In this document: one piece after another, positions 44,722-55,999 of the stretch
How positions within the stretch are numbered: the first letter of the stretch is position 1
Layout: every line of letters starts with the position of its first letter
NCBI GenBank assembly: GCA_029255685.2
Contig: CM055315.2
Span: forward strand, 47,473,705-47,537,704
Reading direction: 5' to 3'
From: Silene conica
Lineage: Eukaryota; Streptophyta; Magnoliopsida; Caryophyllales; Caryophyllaceae
Length of the DNA: 64,000 nucleotides
The notes under the pieces: model-generated
Told to the model about the DNA's origin: nothing
The model's database searches: none
Seen by the model: only the letters and a program-made list of their open reading frames with translations
Program-made: the position numbers and the translations under genes

Positions 44722-45601
44722 GACATGATTCACATATGCCAAATGATTCGTAATCAAATGGGGATATAGCACCATTCTGGATGAGCTGCTTTACACGTTT
44801 CTCATTTATGTGTCCTATACGACAATGCCATAAATATGTTTAATCTTTGTCACCAACCTTTAATTTCTTATTATTCACGTGTAATATTTCAGTCATTTGA
44901 TGCAAGATATAAATGCCATTCATAGAACTGCTTTACCATAAAACACCCATTCAAAGAGAAAATACAACTATTATCTTTTATTATGAATGAAAAGCCGTCT
45001 TTATCGAGTACGGGTACATAAATAATTTTTCTTAGATAAACTGGGTACATAGTAGCAGTTATATAAATACAACTCAAATCCACTCGGTAGATGGATTACA
45101 TATGTTCCCATAGAAACAACAACAACTTTTGCTCCATTCCCGACTAGCAGGTCCACATCACCTTTTGCGAGAGGTGTGATGTTTTTTAGGCCCTGCAAAT
45201 GATTACACAGATGAGAACCACAACCAATATCAAGTACCCAAGTTTCGAAACTTGCATTGTTAATCTCAATCATATGAATATAAGATGGCATACCAACAGG
45301 AACGACGCGGCCTGCTTTTATTACCTCAAGATACACTGGACAGTTCCACCTCCAATGCCCAGTCATGTGGCAATGGTGGCATTCAATGTCACCGTCTTTG
45401 CTCTTTGTCTTGCCTTGTGAGCTACTTGTCTCACTAGGCCCACTCTTACTGAATCCAGCCTTAATAAACTTTAGTGGCTTAGGTACAATTAGCTCGCCAT
45501 GAGCCTTAGCCTTACCCTTGCCCTTGTTAGCAATCACGACAACATCTTACTTCATGCTCCCACTCAATTTTAGATCCTTCTCGATCCGTACGATAAGGGA
45601 G
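44722..45601 (-). pseudogene. Copia C, gag end and protease part (left half)
   Basis: Relative of copia A/B, more diverged. On the minus strand: GKGKAKAHGELIVPKP, zinc knuckle CHHCHMTGHWRWNC (about 45358-45399), protease WVLDIGCGSHLCNHL (about 45200-45245) and GNGAKVVVVSMGTYVIHLP, then a frameshift near 45030 and pre-integrase remnants to about 44722. Here it ends abruptly against the pararetrovirus fragment. The reading frame up to 45537 continues gag from 54262 across copia B. RT, integrase core and LTRs are absent. Confidence 0.88.
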
Positions 45602-46595
45602 TGTGGGGAATATAGCATGTATTCGCCCTAAAACGTGAAGGATTATAACGAATTTTACAGTTGTGAATATAGTCATAAGATAATTAAAAACATGAAAAGG
45701 AATACAACCTTGGGTCCTTGCTTGAATAGGCCTAAGAACAAGAATTAAAGTAAATTCCCACCTATACCTTGCACCCAAGACTTGATTGAGATGATGCCGC
45801 ATGTGCTAGAAATACTCTCCAATTGCCTTGCAATATGGGGAGAGCTTTTGTGAGGTTTTAGATGTGAGATCTGAGTTTTGGGAAAATAATGTTCTCAAAA
45901 CCCTAATACTGTGAAAAATCAATTACCAGTGTCCTGACAAAAGGAGAAGGACTCTCCTTATGTAGCACCTAGGTCGGCCGAGCGGGTTTTGGGTAAGGGT
46001 GGGCTTTTTCCACTCTTACCTTATTCCTTTACGTGATTCGACCCGATTTGCTAATAATATATTTCGCGGGTATTTATTATAAATCGCACACATGTTATCA
46101 GATATTAATGCAGTCGATGCATTAATAATGGTCCGGTAAAATTACGATATTGTATAATTACCCAAATTAATATAACTGTTTATATTAATACGCGAATACA
46201 ATATTTAATTAAATATAACCGTTTATATTTAATTTTACGAATTAATCCTGTAATCCGTATTAGCTATAATTATTTAATCCGTATTAAATAATAATCTCAA
46301 CATCTCATTGACTAATTTAATAGTCAATACCTCTGACTAACTGTTTAGTCATATCCGGCATAAATGTGACTGTATTTTCATACCTTCACATCTCTCAAAC
46401 GTGTTCTATAGGTGTGACGTATAGGGACCAGTTGATCACCGCCATCCGTATGACAATAACGTCAAACTTATCTAGCAAGCCAACCGTTATTGATAAACGT
46501 GGATCAACTGATAATAATACTGAAGTATGCCCTTGTGATCCTTAAAGAGAGTTAGTAAGTCATTGTACTAACTGTCAAGGACACTAGCCCCAACA
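45602..46595 (-). repeat. Copia B 3' LTR
   Basis: Plus strand TGTGGGGAATATAGCATG ... TAGCCCCAACA. 74 bp shorter than the copia A LTR: the sense start is TGTTGGGGC rather than TGTTGGAGC. Confidence 0.97.
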
Positions 46596-46682
46596 ATCTC
46601 CCACTTGTCCGTACAAGGGTATGTGCAATGACGTTATCACACTACATGTGGACGACACAAGCTCCAACAAACTCCCACTTGT
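46596..46682 (-). promoter_or_regulatory. Copia B tandem polypurine tracts
   Basis: The used PPT (minus strand GACAAGTGGGAGAT) touches the LTR at 46596-46609. A second one (AAGTGGGAGTT, 46670-46680) lies 74 bp further upstream, just before TGTTGGAGC. The second site is the one that defines the LTR start in copia A. Confidence 0.88.
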
Positions 46683-47458
46683 CCGTACAAGTGTAGGTGC
46701 GATAACCGATTCTCATATCCTTTTAAAATTTCTCCCACTCAATGTAAGACAATTTGCAAATCCGTATTCGCAAAGGTCGTATCTCACAAGCGATCTGTAT
46801 CAAGAGTTAATTCCCCGACTAGAGAGTAACTTAACTGATAAAACGAATCCGTATTCGAGCATGGCCATGCATTTCAGTTACTACTACTCGAGTGGCCATG
46901 AGAAATGATAAAATCCTGATAAGGGTTTGGATATTTCCCTTAACTCGAATCCTGCCGATGTTCGCGCAACATGAAATAACCCAGAAAAAATCCTCTTGGC
47001 CCCTGTTACAATGACCGTGGGAAAGAAACCAAAGTTACCCAAAATCTGCCTTAATCTCAAGAGACAGTTGAAAGTCAAAAGACTCGCCTCTAAGGAACAC
47101 TATGGCGGTCCTATCCACGACCTGACACCCAATGTTATAAAACATTTAGGACTCCATAACGTTGTTATGGGGTGTCCTACGAGATATCCGTATAACTCGC
47201 CTTTGTGATTTGTCAGTCATCCGTTTGACTTATGGCTCGTTGAACCCACCATCAACCAACGTCACAAAATGATTACCTGAGTTATCAGCTCAAGTGGGTA
47301 ATCAAGGACTAAAACGATGTAATGTTATTCAGTTCACTTTGTGGTGTTCAAAATTGGCGTACAACTCCACATGAAAAACAAAATATTATATATCATAACA
47401 ATGAGGTTGAATAGAGTACACGAGAAAATGAATTATTACATGAATTCATAAAAGTGTA
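46683..47458 (-). other. Copia B 3' untranslated internal region
   Basis: Counterpart of 4964-5735; no sense-strand ORF. Confidence 0.75.
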
Positions 47459-50400
47459 CTACAACTTAGGAACACATCTAATTCCCATGGAATGAATGTG
47501 CCCTTCATGCTTATCACGTGGTAATGCTTTAGTGAGAGGATCAGCTATGTTGTCATCCGTAGCGATCTTATCAATGAAAATCTCCTTTTGCTCCACGTAA
47601 TCTCTGATTAGATGAGCTTTCCGTTGTACATGTCTAGCCTTGTTGCTAGACTTATGCTCCTTAGCTTGGAAGATGGCACCTTTATTGTCACAATAAACGG
47701 TGATTGGGTCATTCGAACTAGGCACTACTGAGAGTCCTTGTAAGAATTGACGCATCCATATTGCTTCCTTAGCTGCTTCTGAGGCGGCATAGTACTCGGA
47801 CTCAGTAGTAGAATCTGCTGTAACACTCTTTTTAGAACTTTTCCAGCTGACAGCAGCGCCATTAAGAGTAAAAACGAATCCAGACTGAGATTTCGAGTCA
47901 TCTCGATCCGTTTGGAAGCTAGCATCTGCGTAACCCGTGGCGCAGAGCGTCGAGTTGCCTCCGTAAGTCAATCCTCAATCTTTAGTCCTCCGTAGGTACT
48001 TAAGAATGTTTTTCACGGCCATCTAGTGTTGTTCACCTGGATGAGCTTGAAATCGACTTGTCATACTCAATGCATATGCAACGTCTGGACGTGTGCACAT
48101 CATGGCATACATGATCGATCCTATAGCCGAAGCGTAGGGAATCCGACTCATGCGCTCTTTCTCTTCCAATGTCTTAGCTTCTTGAGTCTTGCTCAAGTGA
48201 AGCCCAGTAGTCATAGGAAGGAACCCTTTCTTGGAGTTCGTCATGCTGAATCTCTCTAGAATCTTATCTATGTAAGACTCCTGACTGAGAGACAACATCC
48301 GTCGTGATCTATCCCTGTAGATACGGATGCCCAAAATTCTTTGTGCCTCTCCCAGATCTTTCATCTGGAAATGGTTTTTCAACCATGCTTTAACCGAAGA
48401 AAGGAGAGGTATGTCATTGCCAATCAAGAGTATGTCATCGACATACAGTACTAGGAAGACAATCTTGCTCCCACTATACTTGATATAGAGACATGGTTCC
48501 TCGACTGATCGAATAAACCCATTCTCTTTTATCACCTGGTCGAAGCGATGATTCCAACTCTTTGATGCTTGCTTAAGTCCATAGATGGAACGCTTAAGCT
48601 TGCAAACCTTCTTAGGATGTTCTGGATCAATAAAACCCTCGGGTTGTACCATGTAAAACTCTTCCTCCAAATAACCGTTTAAGAATGCGGTTTTAACGTA
48701 CATCTGCCATATTTCATAGTCATGAAATGCGGCGATCGCTAAGATAATCCGAATGGAACGTAGCATGACTACGGGTGCAAAGATCTCATCGTAGTGCAAG
48801 CCTGGCACTTGGGTGAAACCTTTAGCAACTAGTCTTGCCTTGTGGATATCTTGTTTACCTTCCACGACATGCTTTATTTTGTAAAGCCATTTGCATTGAA
48901 GGGGACGTACCTTTGCAGGTAGGTCCACAAGATCCGATACGTTGTTCTCATACATGGAGTCCATCTCGGATTGCATGGCTTCTAGCCATAGCTTTGAGTC
49001 AGAACTGGTCATGGCACCTTTATAGGTTGTGGGTTCATTACCCTCTAGGAGTAAGACGTCATCTATATCATGTTCCTCGACCATACCAATGTATCTGTCC
49101 GGAGGAATAGAGACTCTTCCCGACCTCCTAGGTTCCTCATGAATATCTACCGCAGCCGCGGTTGAGGGAACTGTTTCCTCCAATGGTTGCTCGGTAGTTG
49201 GTTCTTGAACCTCCGATAAATCGAAGGTTCTATTACTCGACTTGTTCTCGAGAAATTCTTTCTCTAAGAACGTCGCACTAGCCGCAACAAAAAGACGATG
49301 TTCGATTGGCGAGTAGAAGTAATGACCAAAAGTTCACTTTGGATAGCCTATAAAGTATGTCTTGACCGATCGCGGGCCGACCTTATCCTCGTGTCTCCAC
49401 TTGACATAAGCCTTGCAGCCCCAAACCCGAATAAAGGACAAGTTAGGGACCGTTCCCTTCAATAATTCGTATGGAGTCTTGTCAACAACTTTAGACGGAC
49501 TTCGGTTAAGTATTAGAGCGGCCGACAAAAGAGCATAGCCCCACAATGAATCAGGCACAACGGTGTGACTCATCATGGATCGAACCATATCAAGTAGAGT
49601 TCGATTTCTCCGTTCGGACACACCATTTAATTGTGGTGTTCCTGGTGGAGTCAACTGTAGCACGATGCCACAGTCTTTAAGGTGTTGATCAAACTCGTGT
49701 GGAAGATATTCGCCACCACGATCAGAACGTAGTGCTTTAATCTTTCTTCCCAGTTGGTTCTGTACCCGATTCTGGTATTCTTTGAACTTGTCAAAGGATT
49801 CACTTTTATGTTTCATTAAGTAGACATAGCCATATCTACTCAAATCATCTGTGAAAGTGATGAAATACCTATAGCCTTATCGTGCATTGATCGACATAGG
49901 CCCACATACATCCGTATGTATGAGTCCTAATAGGTCGGCAACGCGCATTCCAACACCTTTGAAGGAAATACGAGTCATCTTACCGATGAGACATGATTCA
50001 CACGTGCCATATGATTCGAAATCAAAGGCCGAGATAGCTCCATTCTGTATGAGTTGTTTTACGCGTTTCTCATTTATATGTCCCATACGACAATACCATA
50101 GGTAAGTTTGATCTTTGTCACCTACCTTTAACCTCTTATTATTCACATGTAATATTTCGGTGGTTTGATCTAAAACATAAATTCCATTCATGGAAACTGC
50201 CTTGCCATAAATCATATTGTGTAATGAGAAAATACAACTGTTATTTTCTATTACAAATGAAGAACAAAGTTTGTCAAGTGCAGAAACTGAAATAATGTTT
50301 TTGGACAAACAAGGAACATAATAACAGTTTTATAAAGATAACTCGAATCCACTTGGAAGCTGGATCACGTATGTTCTCCTCGAGACTACAGCAACACGTG

Positions 50401-50594
50401 CTCCATTCCCGACACGCAGGTCAACCTCACCCTTGATGAGGGGTTCTTGGTTTCGGAGGCCCTCCACATGATTACATAGATGAGAACCACAACCAGTATC
50501 TAGTACCCAAGTTCCGTAACTTGCATGGTTAATCTCAATCATGTGAATAAAAGAAGAAGAAGACATACCAACAGGAGTAACACGACCTGCCTTA
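47459..50594 (-). pseudogene. Copia B pol: protease, integrase, RT, RNase H (few stops)
   Basis: Same domain order as copia A. Protease WVLDTGCGSHLCNHV is in frame with gag (50480-50525). Pre-integrase with TYLWYCRMGHINEKRV (50080), where A has a stop. Integrase core HTDVCGPMS, SDRGGEYLPHEF and LNGVSERRNRTL (49920 to 49590). RT from about 49183 with [16 protein letters not shown] (Asp of the usual QMD replaced by Tyr, a catalytic-site loss) and YVDD at 48434-48445. RNase [12 protein letters not shown] and [14 protein letters not shown] (47930 to 47790). Stops: TAA at about 49875, TAG at about 48022 and TGA at about 47972 (both Trp codons in A); frameshifts near 50310 and 49335. Confidence 0.93.
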
Positions 50595-51465
50595 ATGTCC
50601 TCACGATACACGGGGCATGAGCGCCTCCAATGCCCAGTCTTGTGGCAATGGTGACATTCCATGCTAGTATCCTTGCTCTTTGTCTTGCCATGTGAGTTAC
50701 TCGACTCACCTGGCCCACTCTTGGTAAATCCTGGTTTCTTGAACCTGGGCTTACCTACCGTTAGGTCGCCCTGAGCTTTAGCTTTCCCCTTACCCTTACC
50801 CTTGCTGGAGATCATGAGAACATCCTGCTTCACTCTCCCACTTAATTTCAGGTCCTTCTTGGTCTGTACGAGAAGGGAGTGAAGCTCATGAGGAGTCTTC
50901 TTCATGTCGTTCATGTAATAGTTGGCCCTAAAGAGGGCGAACCCATCATGAAGCGAATGAAGCATTCGATCAACGATTATGTTCTCATTGATCTTACAGT
51001 TTTGGGCCTCCAGTTTCTCGATATTCTCAATCATGTTGAGAATATGTGGGCTAACCGCTTGGCCCTTCTGGAGTTTCGCCTCAAAGAAGCGACAGGTATG
51101 CTCATAAGAAACGATTCTCGGAGCTTTCGAGAATTCGTTAGTGAGCGTGGGGAAAAGCGTCTTTGCGAATTGGATTCCATTGCATAGATGAGTACGTTCT
51201 TTAACGCACCCGCTTCCATGACGAAGTCGCTATGAGCGCGAACTTCGTTAGCTCTAGCTCCAGTTCCTGGGTGTGCCGGAATGGGCTCAGTTAAGTACTT
51301 GAGCTTTCCGTCAGCAATGGCAGCATTCCGTAGTGCTGTCTCCCTGTCAGAGAAGTTTGACCCATCATTCCTCAGTCTAGTAGACTGATTCATGGAGTCC
51401 ATGATGGCTCTTAGCCAGGATTCACGTGCTAGCTTGGCACTTTGCATTGGGTCTTCACCAGCCAT
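50595..51465 (-). pseudogene. Copia B gag, internal deletion
   Basis: Starts MAGEDPMQSAKLARESW at 51465. At about 51155 roughly 28 bp present in copia A (THGANKIFTTL region) are missing, shifting the frame to a stop at 51031. The original frame resumes at 51034 (MIENIEKLEAQNCKIN) and stays open through zinc knuckle CHHCHKTGHWRRSC (about 50610-50660) into protease. Apart from this deletion gag is better kept than in A. Confidence 0.9.
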
Positions 51466-53247
51466 TAGTTATACAGCAGTTTAATTGAAGGTGTTCTACA
51501 CTGAAAAGAAGATAAAAACAAAACCATATAAGCAACTCATCGTTGTGATTTAAGTCTATTTTAAATTGTATTTAAACTTGTAGACTCATGCATTTATATA
51601 ATTGATCTCCCTCAAGAATTATATAAACGATCCCAAGACTCAATTTTCGTATATTGATAAGCCCACAACTTGGCTAATTCCACCGTTGGAACTCTTGGTC
51701 GATAGATTTCCGTAAATCCTATCTATTAGTCCATCATAGTCGCTAGATAGTATCGAGTGACCACGATGTTGAGATAAAATAAATCATCTGTTCCCACTTA
51801 CCCGACGTAGAAGGGGTCATATTATGCCTACCGACGAAGAAGGGATTCATGGGAGTCTGATTTATAAAGACTAGTCTCAATTTTTGGCTATACGAGGAAG
51901 ACCCCATCAACTTTTATTTATCCATTTTAAGTGAACTAATATCTAGCATTTGCGTGAATGAATGAAATAAAGTGATGGCTTTACATGTGACATGTGACAT
52001 CTGTATTGTCACAGAAAACTAACGCGTAACCTCTACATGAGTCAGTTTTCAGGCATGTTATAGGTGGTTTGGTTTAGGCGGAATATGATGCAAGCTATTA
52101 TCGATGAAAGCATAAAATAAAAGCAATAAACGTAAATAAAAGTCCTAGTGTGGCCTATCCTACCAAAATAAACATAAAACAACTTGGAATCCACCGTTGG
52201 ACCCTAGAAGCTTGTCTTGATGTTCTATCTTGGTCTTTGCAGCGGGAGTGAGCATCCGGTCTCCGTCTTCGGTCTTCACAAAATTACTAATTTAAATTAC
52301 AAATATAACCCTATTTACATTCTAATTTAAATACAAAAGTAATTACATGGCAAAAACTCAAAACGGAGATTCAAGATCTCAAAATTACAAACAAGACTGT
52401 GTCCCATCATTACGGTGACACAATCTTCTAAGACCACACTAAGTTACAACCGTTTGCAAAATTAAATACGTTATAGAAAGTATTCAAAAAGGCATTCAAC
52501 AAGACGATAAATAAAATGCATCAACTAAAATTAAAATTCATTCATGACATAATACTGTTATTATGATTAACAAATTTTACCAAACCACCTTTTCGGGATT
52601 AAAATTATGTGATTATACCGTTTTAACCACTTTAATTTTAATAAGTCTATAATCCATTATCATAAACCGTTTTAAAATAATATGTATCAAACGAGAGTGA
52701 ACCGTTTCACAAAAATAATATACTATTTCCGTATACAGTATATTACTAAAGGCCAAAGAAAATAAAACAAGTTATTTTCGGGAAAAAATAACACGACTGT
52801 TACAGGGAAGTGGTCGACCGACCTCAACATGGGGTCGACCGACCTACTGTCATAAAAAAAATTCCTGTAACAGCAGAATGGTCGACCAACCCAATGAACA
52901 GGTCGACCGACCACAAAACACGAAAACGAGATTCTGAAAACGCGAAATTGCTGCACTTGAAAACAAAACATGTTTTTACCTTTGATTCAAAACGTGTAAA
53001 TCAAAATAAACAGCAACAAGGGTTCAGATATTGTCAAGAATATCGATTAATTAACAATATGTAAACAGGAATCGAAAACAAGATCGATTATATAAAAGAG
53101 AAACTGCCGAAAAACAGAAACCCTACGCGGGAGGTGGTCGACCGACCACAATAATTGGTCGACCGACCCACACGGCAGACAGAAACGATTTTCAAATATT
53201 TTAAATCAAAACTTATGAAAAACACAAAAGTAAAATTTCGTGGCCTT
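51466..53247 (-). other. Copia B 5' untranslated leader
   Basis: About 1.8 kb, collinear with 9770-11492 in copia A (shared phrases such as CCGTTGGAACTCTTGGTC near 51685 and ACCGTTGGACCCTAGAAGC near 52193). No sense-strand ORF of note. It contains the GGTCGACCGACC motif cluster. Confidence 0.85.
52812..53168 (-). repeat. Six GGTCGACCGACC motifs in the copia B leader
   Basis: Copies at 52812, 52833, 52880 (GGTCGACCAACC), 52901, 53136 and 53157. Within pairs the spacing is exactly 21 bp. The flanking text matches copia A (for example TTGATTCAAAACGTGTAAATC and ATTAATTAACAATATG), so the motif clusters are at homologous positions. A short inverted repeat, TGTTACAGGGAA (52798-52809) and TTCCTGTAACA (52862-52872), brackets the first two copies. 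Confidence 0.93.
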
Positions 53248-53260
53248 GGCTCTGATACCA
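53248..53260 (-). promoter_or_regulatory. Copia B primer-binding site
   Basis: Minus strand TGGTATCAGAGCC two bases from the 5' LTR; initiator-Met-tRNA primer. Confidence 0.93.
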
Positions 53261-53262
53261 CT

Positions 53263-54256
53263 TGTGGGGAATATAGCATGTATTCGCCCTAAAACGTGAA
53301 GGATTATAACGAATTTTACAGTTGTGAATATAGTCATAAGATAATTAAAAACATGAAAAGGAATACAACCTTGGGTCCTTGCGTGAATAGCCCTAAGAAC
53401 AGGAATTAAAGTAAATTCCCTCCTATAACTTGCACCCAAGACTTTATTGAGATGCTGCCGTGTGTGCTAGAAATACTCTCTAATTGCCTTGCAATATGGG
53501 GAGAACTTTTGTGAGGTTTTAGATGTGAGATCTGAGTTTTGGGAAAATAATGTTCTCAAAACCCTAATACTGTGAAAAATCAATTACCAGTGTCCTGACA
53601 TAAGGAGAAGGACTCTCCTTATGTAGCACCTAGGTCGGCCGAGCGGGTATTGGGTAAGGGTGGGCTTTTTCCACTCTTACCTTATTCCTTTGCGTGATTC
53701 GACCCGATTTGCTAATAATATAATTCGCGGGTATTTATTATAAATCGCACATATGTTATCAGATATTAATGCAGTCGATGTATTAATAATGGTCTGATAA
53801 AATTACGATATTGTATAATTACCCAAATTAATATAACTGTTTATATTAATACGCGAATAAAATATTTAATTAAATATAACCGTTTATATTTAATTTTATG
53901 AATTAATCATGTAATTCGTATTAGCTATAATTATTTAATCCGTATTAAATACTAATCTCAACATCTCATTGACTAATTTAATAGTCAATACCTCTGACTA
54001 ACTGTTTAGTCGTATCCGGCATAAATGTGACTGTATTTTCATACCTTCACATCTCTCAAACGTGTCCTATAGGTGTGACGTATAGGGAGCAGTTGATCAC
54101 CGCCATCCGTATGACAATAACGTCAAACTTATCTAGCAAGGCAACCGTTATTGATAAACGTGGATCAACTGATAATAATACTGAAGTATGCCCTTGTGAT
54201 CCTTAAAGAGATTTAGTAAGTCATTGTACTAACTGTCAAGGACACTAGCCCCAACA
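53263..54256 (-). repeat. Copia B 5' LTR
   Basis: 994-bp partner of 45602-46595, about 97 percent identical by eye. It is followed by the GGGAG duplication and copia C gag. Confidence 0.97.
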
Positions 54257-54634
54257 GGGAGTGTAGCTCATGAGGACTTTTCTTCATGTCATTCATGTAA
54301 TAGTTCGCCCTGAAAAGGGCAAAACCATCATGAAGTGAATGAAGCATACGGTCAATGACTATGCTCTCACTGATTCTGCAATCAGGTGCCTCCAGCTTGT
54401 CGACATTCTCCATCATATCAAGAATGTGTGGGCTAACCGGTTTGCCCTTCTGGAGTTTCGCATCAAAGAAGCGACATGTATGCTCATATGTAACGATTCT
54501 CAGTGCTTTTGAGAACTCGTTAGTGAGCGTGGTGAAAATCTTATTTGCACCTTGGGCTATGAAGCGCCTTTGCAAATTGGGTTCCATTGTAAAGATGAGT
54601 ATGTTCTTTATCGCACCCGCTTCCATAACGAAAT
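54257..54634 (-). pseudogene. Copia C, gag middle part (right half)
   Basis: On the minus strand LIFTMEPNLQRRFIAQGAN, ALRIVTYEHTCRFFDAKLQK and VIDRMLHSLHDGFALFRANY are the copia A/B type gag core. The frame is open from 54626 to the copia B junction at 54262 and continues at 45601. The N-terminal part of gag is cut off by the element D LTR at 54635. Confidence 0.9.
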
Positions 54635-55675
54635 TGTGGGAAAATATTGTATACTTCCCAATACATAATTGAAGGATTATAACGAAATTATAAAATACAA
54701 TTTATAATCATAAACGAATAACAGGATACAAAGATAAGGATCAAGAATTAACCTTTGGTCCTTCCAATAAGGCCTAAGAACAGATATCAAAGTAGATATC
54801 CTCCTAATTATTGCACCCAAGATGCTCCGAGAAATACCTTTTCTTGAGCTAGAAACTAGAAAATTACTAAGTAATTTTTATGTAAGATGAACAATTGAGA
54901 GAGGAAGAGGGAGGATGAGAATTGGGATGCGTGTGTGAGAGCAATGAGTCGTGTCTCTTCTGTCTCATGGGAGCCGTGTATTTATATGTATAGAGTAGTA
55001 TATAGGCTAGCAGAGTTCTATTCCAAGTATACTACTAACATTAACAAACAACCATAAGATAAGATTTCTCAAATCTGTATTTGAGTCCTCCCGAAACTCC
55101 TCCTATCCTTGTAACCAACTCGTTCCACTCGTGTGAGTGTGAACCGTGACATCCCATGTGTGGGTTGTTGCTCAGTCAGTTATTATCCAATTCTGTATAT
55201 AATGTTTTATCTGTTTAAATCGCTAATTAAATATAACCGTTTATATTTAACTAAATTATTTAATCTTTATTAAATAATTACATTATATACATCACTTAAA
55301 TATAACATTTTATATTTAATTACGAATTAACATTTTAATTCGTCTCAGCTAATATTATTTAATCAGTATTAAATAATCTCATCATCATTACATTGACAAA
55401 CCGTTTAGTCGCAGAAGGTATCAATATGATTATATTTTCATTTAAACATATCTCTCAGATTACATCCTTTAGGTGTGACTTTTAGGGACCAGTTGATTAC
55501 CGCCATCTGTATGGCAATAACCTCAAACTTCTAGCAAGCCAACCGTTATTGATAAACGTGAATCAACTGATTAAAATACAAAGTATACCCTGTGAACCTT
55601 AAGAGATTTATTCATGTTGTCGCACTAACTGTGGAGGACAATAGCTCGAACAATCTCCCAATTGTCCTGATGTGT
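54635..55675 (-). mobile_element. Copia D: 3' LTR (54635-55652) and PPT remnant
   Basis: 1,018-bp LTR, plus strand TGTGGGAAAATATTG ... TAGCTCGAACA, related in layout to the A/B LTRs (shared phrases TTTAGGTGTGAC and AGGGACCAGTTGAT, AACCGTTATTGATAAACGTG). It is followed by ATCTCCCAATTGTCC, a polypurine tract on the minus strand. It is therefore the 3' LTR of a minus-strand element whose body is lost, not a solo LTR. Candidate TSD base GAAAT precedes it; the partner is missing. Confidence 0.85.
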
Positions 55676-55999
55676 GCATATGTTATAGACTTTTTAGTCC
55701 CTTTTTGGCACACATTTCCATGCAATTGAGTGATTTATTATCGCTTTATGCCCCGAATAGGCTACTTTGTGTTCGTATTGCTATTTTGCAGATATGAACC
55801 GGATTGTAGCGGAAACCGAGCTTTTCTACCTCAAGTTTTCTATTTTCGTTAGATGTTGGAAGAAATAAAGACTGATATGAGTTCATGGAGAAGCGTGAGG
55901 GATGCCATCAACCACGAAAGAAGAAATTCAAGGAAATCAACCACTATGAGGCCAATCGAACACGCCATCGAGGAGAAAAAGCCTCGATCGAGCTGTCCT
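55671..55999 (+). repeat. Probable Gypsy LTR fragment
   Basis: Starts TGTGTGCATATGTTATAGAC and continues with TTTTTAGTCCCTTTTTGGC, a beginning often seen in plant Tat/Athila-type LTRs. It runs 329 bp and is cut by element E at 56000. Near the cut it carries CTCGATCGAG (55983-55992), the same core as the copia A leader motif. The lineage call is tentative. Confidence 0.5.

Larger units (their letters stand above)
45602..54256 (-). mobile_element. Copia B, complete LTR retrotransposon nested in copia C
   Basis: 8,655 bp, LTRs 45602-46595 and 53263-54256 (994 bp each), TSD GGGAG (45597-45601 and 54257-54261), PBS at 53248-53260 and PPT at 46596-46609. It is the same family as copia A, with closely similar coding and leader. 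LTR copies differ at about thirty sites by eye, so B inserted earlier than A. It is inserted in the gag gene of copia C. Confidence 0.97.

Noticed and set aside
54635..55652. Solo LTR interpretation of element D
   Set aside because: A polypurine tract remains beside it, so internal sequence was present and the other LTR is missing; no matching TSD on the right.
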